This document shows positions 43,608 to 53,873 of a DNA stretch of 64,000 nt, piece after piece. Source of the DNA: Mameliella sp. MMSF_3455 (GTDB taxonomy: Bacteria; Pseudomonadota; Alphaproteobacteria; Rhodobacterales; Rhodobacteraceae); assembly GCF_030733205.1 (NCBI RefSeq), contig NZ_JASHJL010000015.1, forward strand, positions 1 to 64,000, read 5' to 3'. Below the pieces are notes generated by a model. It was not told the origin of the DNA. It worked only from the letters and a program-made list of their open reading frames with translations, and did no database searches. A program made the position numbers and the translations under genes. The stretch's first letter is position 1. Each line of letters begins with the position of its first letter.

Positions 43608-44765
43608 ATGCGGAATTCAAGGCGGGGTGCGGTTGATCCCTTTATCGTGATGGACGTGATGGAAGCCGCTCGGCAGGCCGAGGCGAACGGACGCAGCATC
43701 GTCCACATGGAACTGGGCCAGCCCGGCACCCCCGCGCCCGCCGCTGCCCGTGCCGCATTGACGCGCGACATGGAAAGCGATCCGCTGGGGTACACCGTTG
43801 CACTTGGGCTGCCGGAACTGCGTGCGCGCATCGCGAAACTCTATGATGAGTGGTACGGGATCGACCTGGACCCGGGCCGGGTGGTGGTGACGCCGGGGTC
43901 CTCCGGCGGCTTCATTCTTGCCTTCACCGCGCTGTTCGATGCGGGCGACCGCATGGCCCTGGGCGCGCCCGGTTATCCGTCGTACCGGCAAATCCTCAAG
44001 GCGCTGGACGTGACCACGGTCGAGGTGCAGTGCTCGGCGGAAAACCGCTATCAGCCCACGCCCGACGACCTCGCGGACATCGACTACGAGGGGCTCCTGG
44101 TTGCCAGCCCGGCGAATCCCAGCGGCACGATGCTGGAAAAGCCGGAACTTGCGGCGCTTATCGCGGACGCGCAGGCGCGCGGTGCAGCGTTCCTGTCGGA
44201 CGAGATCTATCACGGGATCGAGTACGAAAAGGGCGCGGTCTCGGCGCTGGAAATCAGCGACGATGTCGTGGTGATCAACTCCTTCTCCAAGTATTTCTCG
44301 ATGACCGGCTGGCGGATCGGCTGGCTGGTGGTGCCCGAGGACATGGTCCGCCAGTTCGAACGCCTGGCCCAGAACCTGTTTATCTGTCCGACACATGCCG
44401 CCCAGGTCGCGGCCCTTGCGGCGCTGGATGCACAGGACGAGCTGGAAGAAAACCTTGCCGTCTATGCGCGCAATCGTCAGTTGATGCTGGACGGGTTGCC
44501 ACGGATTGGATTCGACCGGATCGCGCCGCCGGACGGGGCCTTTTACGTCTATGCCGACGTGAGTCACCTGACCCATGACAGCCGGGCCTTTGCCCGCGAG
44601 ATCCTGGACCATGCGGGGGTCGCGGTGACGCCGGGACTGGATTTCGACCCGGTGCGGGGCGGCGGCACGCTGCGCTTTGCCTATGCCCAGTCGACAGACG
44701 AGATCAAGGAAGGCCTTGCAAGGCTCGGGGCCTTCATGGCCGCGCGCGGGAAGGGCGCCGCCTGA
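43608..44765 (+). CDS. Class I/II aminotransferase
   Basis: A 385-residue PLP-dependent aminotransferase of the aspartate-aminotransferase fold. MELGQPGTPAPAAAR starts the small domain, TPGSSGGFILAF binds the cofactor phosphate, ASPANPSGTML and SDEIYHGIEYE follow, and the PLP lysine is in INSFSKYFSMTGWRIGW. The closing RFAYAQS carries the substrate-carboxylate Arg. The amino acid substrate is not evident. It diverges from the M48-TPR gene. Confidence 0.88.
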   Translation: MRNSRRGAVDPFIVMDVMEAARQAEANGRSIVHMELGQPGTPAPAAARAALTRDMESDPLGYTVALGLPELRARIAKLYDEWYGIDLDPGRVVVTPGSSGGFILAFTALFDAGDRMALGAPGYPSYRQILKALDVTTVEVQCSAENRYQPTPDDLADIDYEGLLVASPANPSGTMLEKPELAALIADAQARGAAFLSDEIYHGIEYEKGAVSALEISDDVVVINSFSKYFSMTGWRIGWLVVPEDMVRQFERLAQNLFICPTHAAQVAALAALDAQDELEENLAVYARNRQLMLDGLPRIGFDRIAPPDGAFYVYADVSHLTHDSRAFAREILDHAGVAVTPGLDFDPVRGGGTLRFAYAQSTDEIKEGLARLGAFMAARGKGAA

Positions 44766-44836
44766 GCCGGCCTGTCCGGGATTGAACGACCTTGCCGGAT
44801 TCCCATAGAGTGCGGCAAACACCGGAACCGGGGCAC

Positions 44837-46042
44837 ATGAGCAGATTATTTACTCTCCTGTTGGCGCTGAGCCTCTGGGCTGGCAGTGCGGCCGCCCAGG
44901 ATGCCGGGCTGGCGCGGCTGATCGACGGACGGATCGAGGATCGTCGTTTCGGCGGCACGGAACTGACCCTGACCCTGTCGCAGGGCGTGCCTTGGCGGAT
45001 GTTCACCCTGACCGACCCGGACCGCCTGGTGCTGGATTTCGCCGAGGTCGACTGGCAGGGCGCCGATCCCGCCGAACTGGACCAGAGTGACCGGATCAGC
45101 GCCTTGCGCATTGGGCTGTTTCGTCCGGGATGGTCCCGGCTGGTGGCCGAACTGGCGGAGCCGATGCTGGTGCAAAGCGCCGGGATGCGTGTGCTGCCCG
45201 ATGGCGCAGGGGCAGAGCTGACCCTGCAACTGGACCAGGGCGATGCCGAGCGTTTCGCCAGCACCGCCGGGCCGCCGGCAGATCCGTCCTGGGTCCAGAC
45301 CCGCCCCCGGGCGCGCCGCACCGATCCTGACCCGGATCGCCCCCTGACCATCGTGCTGGATCCGGGGCATGGCGGCATCGATCCGGGCGCACAGAGGGAT
45401 GGCGTGACCGAGGCGGACCTTGTTCTGACCTTCGCGCTGGAACTGCGAGAGGTTCTGTTGCGGTCCGGTGACTACGATGTGCGGCTGACCCGGCAGGAGG
45501 ATCGTTTTGTCTCGCTCGAAGGGCGGGTGAAATACGCCCATGAGGTTGGTGCGGACCTGTTCATTTCCTTGCACGCGGATGCGCTGGAAGAGGGGGTGGC
45601 GCATGGGGCGGCGGTCTATACCCTTGCCGAAGAGGCCTCCGACGCGGCCTCGGCTGCGCTGGCCGAACGGCATGACCGCGACGACCTGCTGGCGGGGCTG
45701 GACCTGACCGGAACCGATGACAGGGTCGCCCAGATCCTGATGGATCTGGCGCGGCTGGACAACACGCCGCGCAGCCAGGCGCTGGCCGAACACATCGTCG
45801 CCGGAATCGACGGTGCTTTGGGACATGTCCACAAGGACCCGCTGCGGCAGGCGGCCTTTTCGGTTCTGAAATCGGCCGACATCCCGTCCGTCCTGGTCGA
45901 ACTGGGGTTCCTGTCCACGGAACAGGATCTGCGCAACCTGCAGGATCCGGTCTGGCGCGCGGGCATGGCGCGCGGGCTCCGGGACGGGATCGCGGCCTGG
46001 GCGCTGGAGGACGAAGCCCTGTCGCGCCTGCGCCGGCAATAG
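44837..46042 (+). CDS. amiC: N-acetylmuramoyl-L-alanine amidase, AmiC type
   Basis: A 401-residue periplasmic amidase that cleaves peptide stems from glycan strands at division. The signal peptide ends GSAAAQ. An AMIN domain (about 30-130) targets the septum or peptidoglycan. The Amidase_3 domain has IVLDPGHGGIDPGA (zinc His), FISLHADALEEG (zinc His) and SVLVELGFLS (catalytic Glu). The ATG at 44837 begins the signal peptide. The penicillin-binding protein and prfB follow, as in many Alphaproteobacteria. Confidence 0.92.
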   Translation: MSRLFTLLLALSLWAGSAAAQDAGLARLIDGRIEDRRFGGTELTLTLSQGVPWRMFTLTDPDRLVLDFAEVDWQGADPAELDQSDRISALRIGLFRPGWSRLVAELAEPMLVQSAGMRVLPDGAGAELTLQLDQGDAERFASTAGPPADPSWVQTRPRARRTDPDPDRPLTIVLDPGHGGIDPGAQRDGVTEADLVLTFALELREVLLRSGDYDVRLTRQEDRFVSLEGRVKYAHEVGADLFISLHADALEEGVAHGAAVYTLAEEASDAASAALAERHDRDDLLAGLDLTGTDDRVAQILMDLARLDNTPRSQALAEHIVAGIDGALGHVHKDPLRQAAFSVLKSADIPSVLVELGFLSTEQDLRNLQDPVWRAGMARGLRDGIAAWALEDEALSRLRRQ

Positions 46043-46143
46043 GCGCCCTTTCGGCAAACCGCCGCCCGACGCGCGTCGATGTGTTTTGACCCATGCCCTT
46101 ATGCGCTATAAACACGGCCTCATTCGGGTAGCGGGAGCCGCAT

Positions 46144-48672
46144 GTGCTGCGTTTCATCTTTTCCTTCTTCGGGGCGATCTTCTCGGTCGTGACAATGGGC
46201 GCCATGATGGTGGCGCTGACCATCGGGGCCGTCTTCTGGATGTACGGGCGCGATCTGCCCAGCCATGAACACCTGGCACAGTATTCGCCGCCCACGATCA
46301 GCCGGATCTATTCCGCCGAGGGCCGCGTGATCGACGAATTCGCGCAGGAACGGCGCCTGTTCACGCCCGCCCGGGAAATTCCGGACATGGTAAAGCACGC
46401 CTTCATCAGCGCCGAGGACAAGTCGTTCTATACCCACAATGGCTATGATCCGCGCGCCATCGTGTCGGCGGCCATCGACACGGCCCGCGGCAACACGCGC
46501 GGCGCCTCGACGATCACCCAGCAGGTGATGAAGAACTTTCTGCTGTCGGGCGATCGTCACGTCGAACGCAAGATCAAGGAAATCATCCTGGCCAGCCGCG
46601 TCGAAGGTGCGCTGGACAAGGAAAAGATCCTCGAACTGTACCTGAACGAGATCTTCCTTGGTCAGAACGCCTATGGCGTCACCGCTGCGGCACAGGTCTA
46701 TTTCAACAAGACCTTGTCGGAACTGGCCCCGCACGAGGCGGCCACGCTGGCCTCGTTGCCCAAGGCACCGTCCGATTATCACCCGGTCCGCCGCAAGGAC
46801 CGCCTGCGGGAACGCCGCGATTTCGTTCTGAAGGAGATGTTCGAAAACGGCTACATCGATGAGGCCACGTACCAGGCCGAGGTCGCGATGCCGCTGAAAT
46901 CCGTCCAGAACGGCGATTTCGAACCCTACCAGCGATCTTTGCCGCCGCGCGACTATTTCACCGACGAGATCCGCCGCCAGCTGAGTCGGGACTTCGGCGA
47001 GGAACAGTTCTTCTCCGGCGGGTATTCCGTTCGCGCGACCCTCGACCCGGAAATGCAGGGCCAGGCGGCCCTGGCGTTGCGCAGCGCGCTGGAAAAATAC
47101 GACCGTTCGCGCGGGGAATGGCGTGGCACTGGCAAGACGATACCGGCCGACACGCTGGGCGACGAGGCCAAATGGCGCGAGGCGCTGGCGGATCTGCGCG
47201 TGGCCCGCGACATCGTTCTGGAACACCCCTGGCATGTGGCCGTGGTGCGCGAGGTGCGTGACAACTCGCTGCTTCTGGGGATCGAGGACGTGGCGCTGGA
47301 CGATCCGCGCGGCATGACCGTGCCGCGATCCGATACCGACTGGTTCAAGGGCAGCCTCTTTGACAATTTCGAACCCGGCGACGTGATCCACGTCCGCCAG
47401 ATGACCCAGGACAGCGACGGAGCCTTCATCCGCTGGACCCTGCGGCAGGTGCCCGAAGTGCAGGGCGGCTTCATGGCGATGGACGCCCACACCGGGCGCG
47501 TCATCGCACTGCAGGGCGGGTTCTCGTACCAGAACTCGGTCTTCAACCGGGCGACGCAGGCGATGCGCCAGCCGGGGTCGAGCTTCAAGCCCTTCGTCTA
47601 TGCCTCGGCGCTGGATTCCGGGTATTCGCCCGCGACCATCGTTGTCGACGCGCCGATCGAGGTGGACACCGGCGCCGGCGTCTGGCGGCCCAAGAACGCC
47701 TCGCACCAATATTACGGCCCGACGCCGCTGCGCACCGGGATCGAACGCTCTCGAAACCTGATGACCATTCGCCTGGCGCAGGAAGTGGGCATGGATATCG
47801 TCGCCAGCTATGCGGAGAAATTCGGCGTCTACGACCGGATGGGGCTGTCCATCGCGAACTCGCTGGGCGCGGACGAAACGACGTTGTTCCGCATGGTCGC
47901 CGCCTACGCCATGTTCGCCAACGGCGGCGAACGGGTCGAACCGACGCTGGTGGACCGGGTGCAGGATCGCTATGGCAGCACCGTTTATTCGCACGAGTCC
48001 GTCTTTGGCAACAAACGGGTCTGCGTGGATTGTGACAACCCGGACCTGCCGCAAGGACAGGCGCCCCGGATTGCCGACGAACGCGAAAGGGTGATGAACG
48101 CGGTCACCGCCTACCAGCTGACCTCGATGATGCGTGGCGTCGTGGACCGCGGCACCGCATCGCGCACGGTCAACCTCAGCGTGCCGACCGCGGGCAAGAC
48201 CGGCACCACGAACGATGCCAAGGACGTCTGGTTCGTGGGCTTCACCTCGAACATCGTGGCGGGCTGTTACATCGGGTATGACACGCCGCGTTCCTTGGGC
48301 CGTGGTGCCTCGGGTGGCGGCATGTGCGGTCCGGTGTTCAACCAGTTCATGCAGGAAGCGGTCAAGAAATACGGCGGTGGCAACTTCAAGGTTCCCGAAG
48401 AATGCCAGTTCATCAAGATCGACCGTTTCTCGGGTGCGCGCCTGCCGGCCGATGCCAGCGGTCCCAACGTCGTGTCCGAGTGCTTCCGTCTGGGCGAAGA
48501 GCCGATCTTTGGCGTGATGTTCGACGGCGGCTTTGCGATCTCGGGCACCTTCGACGTGATCCAGCCGGACGGGTCGACCGTCGCGCAGGAGGTCACGACC
48601 TCGACCGGCGACAAGGCCATCGTGGGCCCCAAGGCCGGCTTTGGCACGCTCAGCTCGGGCGGTCTTTACTGA
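46144..48672 (+). CDS. mrcA: Penicillin-binding protein 1A
   Basis: An 842-residue bifunctional peptidoglycan synthase. A membrane anchor (FIFSFFGAIFSVVTMGAMM) is followed by a glycosyltransferase domain with AEDKSFYTHNGYD and RGASTITQQVMKN. The transpeptidase domain has SxxK at Ser479 (GSSFKPFVYA), SRN (ERSRNLMTIRLA) and KTG near 685 (TAGKTGTTNDAKDVWFVGFT, in outline). An OB-like insertion lies between. The GTG start at 46144 has GGGAG seven bases upstream. Confidence 0.94.
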   Translation: MLRFIFSFFGAIFSVVTMGAMMVALTIGAVFWMYGRDLPSHEHLAQYSPPTISRIYSAEGRVIDEFAQERRLFTPAREIPDMVKHAFISAEDKSFYTHNGYDPRAIVSAAIDTARGNTRGASTITQQVMKNFLLSGDRHVERKIKEIILASRVEGALDKEKILELYLNEIFLGQNAYGVTAAAQVYFNKTLSELAPHEAATLASLPKAPSDYHPVRRKDRLRERRDFVLKEMFENGYIDEATYQAEVAMPLKSVQNGDFEPYQRSLPPRDYFTDEIRRQLSRDFGEEQFFSGGYSVRATLDPEMQGQAALALRSALEKYDRSRGEWRGTGKTIPADTLGDEAKWREALADLRVARDIVLEHPWHVAVVREVRDNSLLLGIEDVALDDPRGMTVPRSDTDWFKGSLFDNFEPGDVIHVRQMTQDSDGAFIRWTLRQVPEVQGGFMAMDAHTGRVIALQGGFSYQNSVFNRATQAMRQPGSSFKPFVYASALDSGYSPATIVVDAPIEVDTGAGVWRPKNASHQYYGPTPLRTGIERSRNLMTIRLAQEVGMDIVASYAEKFGVYDRMGLSIANSLGADETTLFRMVAAYAMFANGGERVEPTLVDRVQDRYGSTVYSHESVFGNKRVCVDCDNPDLPQGQAPRIADERERVMNAVTAYQLTSMMRGVVDRGTASRTVNLSVPTAGKTGTTNDAKDVWFVGFTSNIVAGCYIGYDTPRSLGRGASGGGMCGPVFNQFMQEAVKKYGGGNFKVPEECQFIKIDRFSGARLPADASGPNVVSECFRLGEEPIFGVMFDGGFAISGTFDVIQPDGSTVAQEVTTSTGDKAIVGPKAGFGTLSSGGLY

Positions 48673-48776
48673 CGCCTTTGGCCGGTCCGACGGGCAGGGC
48701 GGTTCCCCGGCTTGCCCGTCCGCCTGCCCCTTGCTATCACGCATCACCCGAGAGGACCGAGACAGGACCATAAGAC

Positions 48777-49901
48777 ATGCGCGCAGAGACCCAGAACCAC
48801 GTGGAAAAGATCGAGAAATCACTCGACCTGCTGGCCCAGCGCATGGACTGGGATACGGCCCAACACCGGCTGGAGGAATTCAACGCCCGCGTCGAGGACC
48901 CGAACCTGTGGGATGATCCGGCGGCGGCGCAGAAACTGATGCGCGAGCGTCAGCAGCTGGTCGACGCGATGGAAACCTATACGGCCATGAAACAAGACCT
49001 CGCCGACCAGATCGAACTGATCGAGCTGGGCGAGATGGAGGACGACCAGGAGGTCGTCGCCGAGGCCGAGGCGGCGATCGCTTCGTTGGTGGACAAGGCG
49101 GCCAAGAAAGAGCTCGAGGCGCTCCTGAACGGAGAGACCGACGGCAACGATGCCTTCCTGGAAATCAAGGCGGGCGCCGGCGGCACAGAGGCCTGCGACT
49201 GGGCGCAGATGCTGGCGCGGATGTACGTCCGTTGGGCCGAGAAACGCGGTTTCGAGGTCGATCTTCAGGAAGAACAGGCGGGCGCCGAGGCGGGCATCAA
49301 GTCTGCCACCTACCAGATCAAGGGGCCGAACGCCTATGGCTGGCTGAAATCCGAAAGCGGCACGCATCGCCTTGTGCGGATTTCGCCCTTTGGCAAGGGC
49401 ACGCGCGAGACGAGCTTTGCCGCCGTGGGCGCCTATCCGGTGATCGACGACAATATCGAGATCGAGGTGAACCCGGCCGACATCCGCATCGACACCTTCC
49501 GGTCCTCTGGCGCGGGCGGTCAGCACGTCAACACCACCGACTCTGCTGTGCGGATCACGCACGCGCCGACGGGCATCGTCGTGACCTCTTCGGAAAAGTC
49601 GCAGCACCAGAACCGTGACATCGCCATGAAGGCGCTGAAATCGCGGCTGTACCAGCTGGAGCTCGACAAGCGGAACGCCGAGGTCAACGCCCTGCACGAG
49701 GCCAAGGGCGACGCGGGCTGGGGCAACCAGATCCGGTCCTACGTCCTGCAGCCCTACCAGATGGTCAAGGACCTGCGGACCAACTACGAGACCGCCGACA
49801 CCTCTGGTGTTCTGGACGGTGACCTTGATCCCTTCATGGCCGCGACTCTGGCGATGAACGTGGCAGGCAAGAGCCGCGCGGACGCCCAGGCCGAGGACTG
49901 A
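48777..49901 (+). CDS. prfB: Peptide chain release factor 2
   Basis: A 374-residue class I release factor for UGA and UAA. The stop-codon-reading region has [13 protein letters not shown] with SPF, and the GGQ motif is at 247-249 ([13 protein letters not shown]). The frame is continuous, so there is no programmed frameshift like that of E. coli prfB. It follows mrcA by 104 bases. Confidence 0.95.
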   Translation: MRAETQNHVEKIEKSLDLLAQRMDWDTAQHRLEEFNARVEDPNLWDDPAAAQKLMRERQQLVDAMETYTAMKQDLADQIELIELGEMEDDQEVVAEAEAAIASLVDKAAKKELEALLNGETDGNDAFLEIKAGAGGTEACDWAQMLARMYVRWAEKRGFEVDLQEEQAGAEAGIKSATYQIKGPNAYGWLKSESGTHRLVRISPFGKGTRETSFAAVGAYPVIDDNIEIEVNPADIRIDTFRSSGAGGQHVNTTDSAVRITHAPTGIVVTSSEKSQHQNRDIAMKALKSRLYQLELDKRNAEVNALHEAKGDAGWGNQIRSYVLQPYQMVKDLRTNYETADTSGVLDGDLDPFMAATLAMNVAGKSRADAQAED

Positions 49902-50132
49902 CCCTCAGCGAAGGTGCGCGGCCCCCGTGCCGTCGCTGCCTCCGTGTTGTTTTCAAACCAAGAACATGCGCCGCGCCCCTGGCGCGACGAAAGCGTGCGC
50001 GAGGGAGGATGTGTCGGCCTGAACGGCTGCTGGCGTGTTTTGCAGTGGCATTTGCACCAAACCTGTTCTTGCCTGCGCGGGTCATATCTCGTTTACTGAA
50101 TGCCGGAGGAGACGATCGGCAGGAGGAAAGCG

Positions 50133-50936
50133 ATGCCCGACACACCCAAGCCAGGTGTTCCGGACCTTGGCCCGGTCGATGTCGAGATGCTGCGCGAGGC
50201 GCTGCGGCGCGGCTGGAGCGACCTGCGGCGCGCGCCGGGCTTTGCCGTGCTCTTCGCCTCTGTCTACGTCCTGGGCGGCTGGTTCATGGCCTGGGTCACC
50301 TGGATCACCGGGCAGAGTTACTGGCTGGTCTTCGCGGCCATCGGTTTTCCGCTGATCGCGCCCTTTGCGGCGGTGGGATTCTACGATGTCAGCCGCAGGA
50401 TCGAGCAGGACAGGCCGTTGGACTGGATTGAGATCCTGAGCGTGGTGAAACGCTCTGGCGGCGGGCAGCTGCCCTGGCTGGGGGCCGTGGTGCTGGTGAT
50501 CTTCCTGTTCTGGTTCTTTCTCGCGCATATGATCTTTGCGCTGTTCCTTGGCCTGTCGACAATGACCAATGTCTCCAGCTCGCTGGACATCTATTTTACC
50601 GCCAATGGGCTGATGATGCTGGCCGTGGGAACGGGGGTTGGCGCGGTCTTTTCGGTCGTGCTCTACATGATCTCGGTTCTGTCGCTGCCCATGCTGCTGG
50701 ACCGGGACATCGATTTCGTGACCGGGATGATCACCTCGTTCAGCTACGTCCAGAGGCACCCGGTGCCGATGTTAGCCTGGGCCGTCTTCGTGGCGGCGGT
50801 CACCTTGCTGTCGATGCTGCCGGGGTTCCTGGGGCTGTTCATCTCGCTGCCGCTCCTGGGGCATGCGACCTGGCACCTGTATGACATGATCGCCTATGGC
50901 GCCGAGCACGAGGCCGGGGCGCATGTGGTGGCCTGA
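50133..50936 (+). CDS. DUF2189-type membrane protein
   Basis: A 267-residue polytopic membrane protein with about six hydrophobic helices. The pattern [28 protein letters not shown] (outline) and later [34 protein letters not shown] and [15 protein letters not shown] are DUF2189 features. The function is unknown. The ATG at 50133 has AGGAGG six bases upstream and is preferred to the one at 50100. The 230 bases before it hold no gene that I can see. Confidence 0.8.
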   Translation: MPDTPKPGVPDLGPVDVEMLREALRRGWSDLRRAPGFAVLFASVYVLGGWFMAWVTWITGQSYWLVFAAIGFPLIAPFAAVGFYDVSRRIEQDRPLDWIEILSVVKRSGGGQLPWLGAVVLVIFLFWFFLAHMIFALFLGLSTMTNVSSSLDIYFTANGLMMLAVGTGVGAVFSVVLYMISVLSLPMLLDRDIDFVTGMITSFSYVQRHPVPMLAWAVFVAAVTLLSMLPGFLGLFISLPLLGHATWHLYDMIAYGAEHEAGAHVVA

Positions 50937-50968
50937 GAGGCACCTTACAGCGCCTCTCGGCGATGTTG

Positions 50969-51181
50969 TCAGGTCTCCCGCCCCTCGGCCTTGAGACGCG
51001 CGTGCAGTGCCGTGGCGCGCGTGTCACCCAGCTCCAGCGCAAAGACATAGGCATGGGTCAGGTAGAAGCAGGCGGCATCCAGATCGTTCACCGTCTCCGC
51101 TGCCTGCGCATACAGGCCCACCAGCGCGGGGCGGTCGTCCGCCGCGTGCGCTGCGAGCAGCCTGTCGTCCAGCGCCTTCAT
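50969..51181 (-). CDS. Small helical protein coupled to the Rieske oxygenase
   Basis: A 70-residue protein, all helical, with a TPR-like repeat pattern (LVGLYAQAAETVNDLDAACFYLTHAYVFALELGD, in outline). The ATG overlaps the Rieske stop by four bases, so it is translationally coupled. Its function is unknown; it might be an accessory or assembly factor. A longer frame to 51244 exists but overlaps the oxygenase more. Confidence 0.55.
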   Translation of the reverse strand: MKALDDRLLAAHAADDRPALVGLYAQAAETVNDLDAACFYLTHAYVFALELGDTRATALHARLKAEGRET

Positions 51182-52338
51182 TCGGCCGCCTCCGACAGGC
51201 TGCGATGGGTCTGGATCTTGCTGGCGACCCAGTCGTGGAAACAATGCGTGGGGCTGTCCATCGCGGGCGAGAAGCGGCCGCCGTCAAAGCCCGAGGCGTA
51301 GCGCCCGCGCTGCATGCCCTCGACGACAAAGATGTCTTCCTCGAAGACCGTCTTCCAGAGTTGCGTGTTGCGCTGTCGCAGCCCGCTGTCGGTCTTGGGC
51401 TGGGAATAATAGAGATGGACGCTCTCGATCGTCTTGCCCGGACCCTCGGGCAAGAGGACGATGGCAAAGGCATGGTCGCGGTGCACGCCAAGAAGGACGT
51501 TGGGATAGACGGCGATGTATTCGGCGGCGGTATCCCACTTGTCCGAGATACCTTCGAAATCGGGGAAGGGCTCTCCGTTCTCGTTCGTGACCTGCCGGTA
51601 GACCAGCGTGCCCTGACCCGAATAGGCGCCGGGCTGTTCGATGTTGTAGTGATCCTCGAGCCGGGAATAGGAGTTCAGTCCGGGGTGCACCCACGGCAGG
51701 TGGTAGCTTTCGCAGTAGTTCTCGACCGCGAGTTTCCAGTTGGTCTGGACCTCCAGCGTGATCGTGCTGTCGGCGCCCCCGTGGTAGACCGGCTGTTCGA
51801 ATTCCGCCCAGCGGGTCATGACGTCGCTCATGGCCTCTTCAAAGGCGGGCGCGTCGCCCGAGACGTTGATCCAGACGATGTCGCGCCAGATGTGGCTGCG
51901 GACCTCGATCAGGCCAAGGGTGCTCCGGTCGATCGCCTCGTGGGTGTTGTGGCCGGGGCCGCCCACATGTGGCGTGCTGACCAGGCGGCCATCGGACCCG
52001 TAGCACCAGGAGTGATAGGGGCAACGGATCGCGCCCTCGATCTTGCGGGCCTCGTCGACCAGGATCATGCCGCGGTGGCGGCAGATGTTCTGGAACACGC
52101 GTACGGTGCCGTCACGGCCCCGCAGCAGCAAGAGCGGCATTCCGAGAAAGGTGATCGGCTTGGCATCGCCATTTTCCGGCACGTCGGCAGCCACGGCCAG
52201 GCCGGCCCACTGGGAAAAGAGCAGCGCGTCGCGCTCTTCGGCAAAGACGCCCGGGTCGATGTAATGTGCGTTCGGCAGGCCATTGGCCTGGGCGACGGGA
52301 CGGCGGACGCTGTCAAGATCGGTCTGGGCAATGGTCAT
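51178..52338 (-). CDS. Rieske non-haem iron oxygenase, alpha subunit
   Basis: A 386-residue oxygenase. The Rieske cluster ligands are Cys86-X-His88 (CRHRG) and Cys106-X2-His109 (CPYHSW). The mononuclear iron site is in ENYCESYHLPWVHPGL with His213 and His218. The Glu-rich approach segment resembles demethylating or quaternary-amine oxygenases such as GbcA and CntA, not aromatic dioxygenases with Asn/Asp there. The substrate is unknown. No reductase gene lies beside it. An XRE-type regulator lies upstream on the same strand. Confidence 0.8.
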   Translation of the reverse strand: MTIAQTDLDSVRRPVAQANGLPNAHYIDPGVFAEERDALLFSQWAGLAVAADVPENGDAKPITFLGMPLLLLRGRDGTVRVFQNICRHRGMILVDEARKIEGAIRCPYHSWCYGSDGRLVSTPHVGGPGHNTHEAIDRSTLGLIEVRSHIWRDIVWINVSGDAPAFEEAMSDVMTRWAEFEQPVYHGGADSTITLEVQTNWKLAVENYCESYHLPWVHPGLNSYSRLEDHYNIEQPGAYSGQGTLVYRQVTNENGEPFPDFEGISDKWDTAAEYIAVYPNVLLGVHRDHAFAIVLLPEGPGKTIESVHLYYSQPKTDSGLRQRNTQLWKTVFEEDIFVVEGMQRGRYASGFDGGRFSPAMDSPTHCFHDWVASKIQTHRSLSEAAE

Positions 52339-52456
52339 GGGGAAGGGCCTTCTGCTGACGTGGAATGGACTCCGCGTTAGTTGCAGAATGTGCACTTGTC
52401 CCGAACAAACCCGACACGGATTGTATCAAAGCGACCTTGGATGGCGCCGAGCGCGT

Positions 52457-53281
52457 TCAGACGAAGGGTTCGCCCGGTTTCAGCAGGTTGCGCTGATAGG
52501 TCAGCAGGTCGGATTCAAGGCAGAATCCGGAACTGCGCGCAGCGGGCAGGACGTCCTTCATCCGGCTTCCGAGGTATTCGTAGACCAGGCGCTCAACCCG
52601 CCGCCCGGCAACGTTTTCCCGGACCGTTCGGGTGACGTAGCCGGCCCAGAAGTTGTTCTCGAACGAAGGAATGCGCGCCAGATAGTTGAAGGACGAGGTG
52701 ATCGAGCCGTGACGGCTGACCAGGGCAGCAATGCCGTCCTCCTGTGGAATTACCGCACCACGGAACTCTCGCGTGGCGGGATCTGTATTCAGGCCCTGCT
52801 GGCGCATGGCATCCTTTGCTTCGAACCCCTTGAGGAAGGTGCCCTGGCGGTTGCGAAAGACATAGATCAGACCGCGCACAAACATGTTCTCGTCCAGAAA
52901 ACTGCGCCGTGCAAAGCGATAAAACCCGCTGGGGAAGTCCTCTTCGGCGACGGGCCGGGTTGCCCCGCCAAGGAAATCCGAGATCGCGGGATTGTTGAAG
53001 ATGCTGCTATTGCCGCTGGAGATGTCGCCGACCGGTTCCAGCAAGATGCGCGCATCCACGTTGAAATAGGTACAGATCCGATGCAGCACGTCCGGCCGCG
53101 GGAAACTCTCACCGGCCAGGTAGCGGTTGTACTGCGTGCGATTGATCCCCAATTCACGGCACAGGGCCGAGATCGAGGGTGCGCGTTGTGACAGCTGTCT
53201 CAGGTTGGCGCCAAGCATGCTGCGGAGTTCGGACGGAGTCGGGCCTTGTTTGGTCGCATTTGTGGCACGTTTCTCCGCCAT
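52457..53281 (-). CDS. XRE-type helix-turn-helix regulator with large effector region
   Basis: A 274-residue regulator. The N-terminal HTH (LRQLSQRAPSISALCRELGINRTQYNRYLAGESFPRP in outline) is of the Cro/XRE type with an unusually clear recognition helix. The remaining 190 residues have no domain I recognise and could sense a ligand. Alternative starts at 53302 and 53323 exist. It lies 118 bases upstream of the Rieske gene on the same strand and is probably its regulator. Confidence 0.7.
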   Translation of the reverse strand: MAEKRATNATKQGPTPSELRSMLGANLRQLSQRAPSISALCRELGINRTQYNRYLAGESFPRPDVLHRICTYFNVDARILLEPVGDISSGNSSIFNNPAISDFLGGATRPVAEEDFPSGFYRFARRSFLDENMFVRGLIYVFRNRQGTFLKGFEAKDAMRQQGLNTDPATREFRGAVIPQEDGIAALVSRHGSITSSFNYLARIPSFENNFWAGYVTRTVRENVAGRRVERLVYEYLGSRMKDVLPAARSSGFCLESDLLTYQRNLLKPGEPFV

Positions 53282-53504
53282 GATGTTCCGATCCTGTCTC
53301 ATAGTGCCTTTGAAGTGCAGCATTTTTGTCGTTTGACCTCAACCAGCGATAGTATTTGATGCTAGGTGGCGTCATCGCTGATGCGCATTGGCGCCAAAAG
53401 TGCCGCCTTGCGCCACAAAAATCAAGGAGGCGACACGGAAAATAATCTGTCGGCTCGGCAAGGATTCATTCACCCTGATCATGCGACCATCAGTGGGTGT
53501 ACTT

Positions 53505-53825
53505 ATGCAAGATCAGATGTTTGGCGTTGTATTGTGGGCGGATGCCAGTGACAGCAAAGCTGTGATCTGGTGCGAAGACCATGGAAATCTCGCCTATTAC
53601 ACGGCAGCGGAGCAAAACCTGCACGACGGTCTGGACCTCGACGCAGGAGACCTGATCCAGTTCGACCTGCGTGAAGAGCGGGACGTTCGCAGGGCGCGTA
53701 ACCTGCGCCGGGTGGACGCGGGGTTCGCCCCGGCGATCGTTCACGAATTGAAAACCCGCGGACCGGGCAAAACCTCGACCGCGGGCAATGTGGTCCGCTT
53801 TCCGGAAGCGCGTCGCGCCAGCTGA
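53505..53825 (+). CDS. Small conserved-looking hypothetical protein
   Basis: A 106-residue protein, soluble and acidic at first (MFGVVLWADASDSKAVIWCEDHGNLAYY in outline), with a basic tail ending GNVVRFPEARRAS. The beta-rich start recalls cold-shock-like folds, without the RNP motifs. The start is uncertain: ATG at 53505 or 53481, neither with a strong ribosome-binding site. It diverges from the XRE gene. Confidence 0.5.
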   Translation: MQDQMFGVVLWADASDSKAVIWCEDHGNLAYYTAAEQNLHDGLDLDAGDLIQFDLREERDVRRARNLRRVDAGFAPAIVHELKTRGPGKTSTAGNVVRFPEARRAS

Positions 53826-53873
53826 AACGGCTGGTCGGGACCCTGCGGATCCTGACCACGCCTTCAATAGCAG

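Noticed and set aside
48777-48860. A programmed frameshift near the start of prfB.
   Set aside because: The frame is continuous for 374 codons from a normal ATG, with no internal UGA or Shine-Dalgarno-like slip site.
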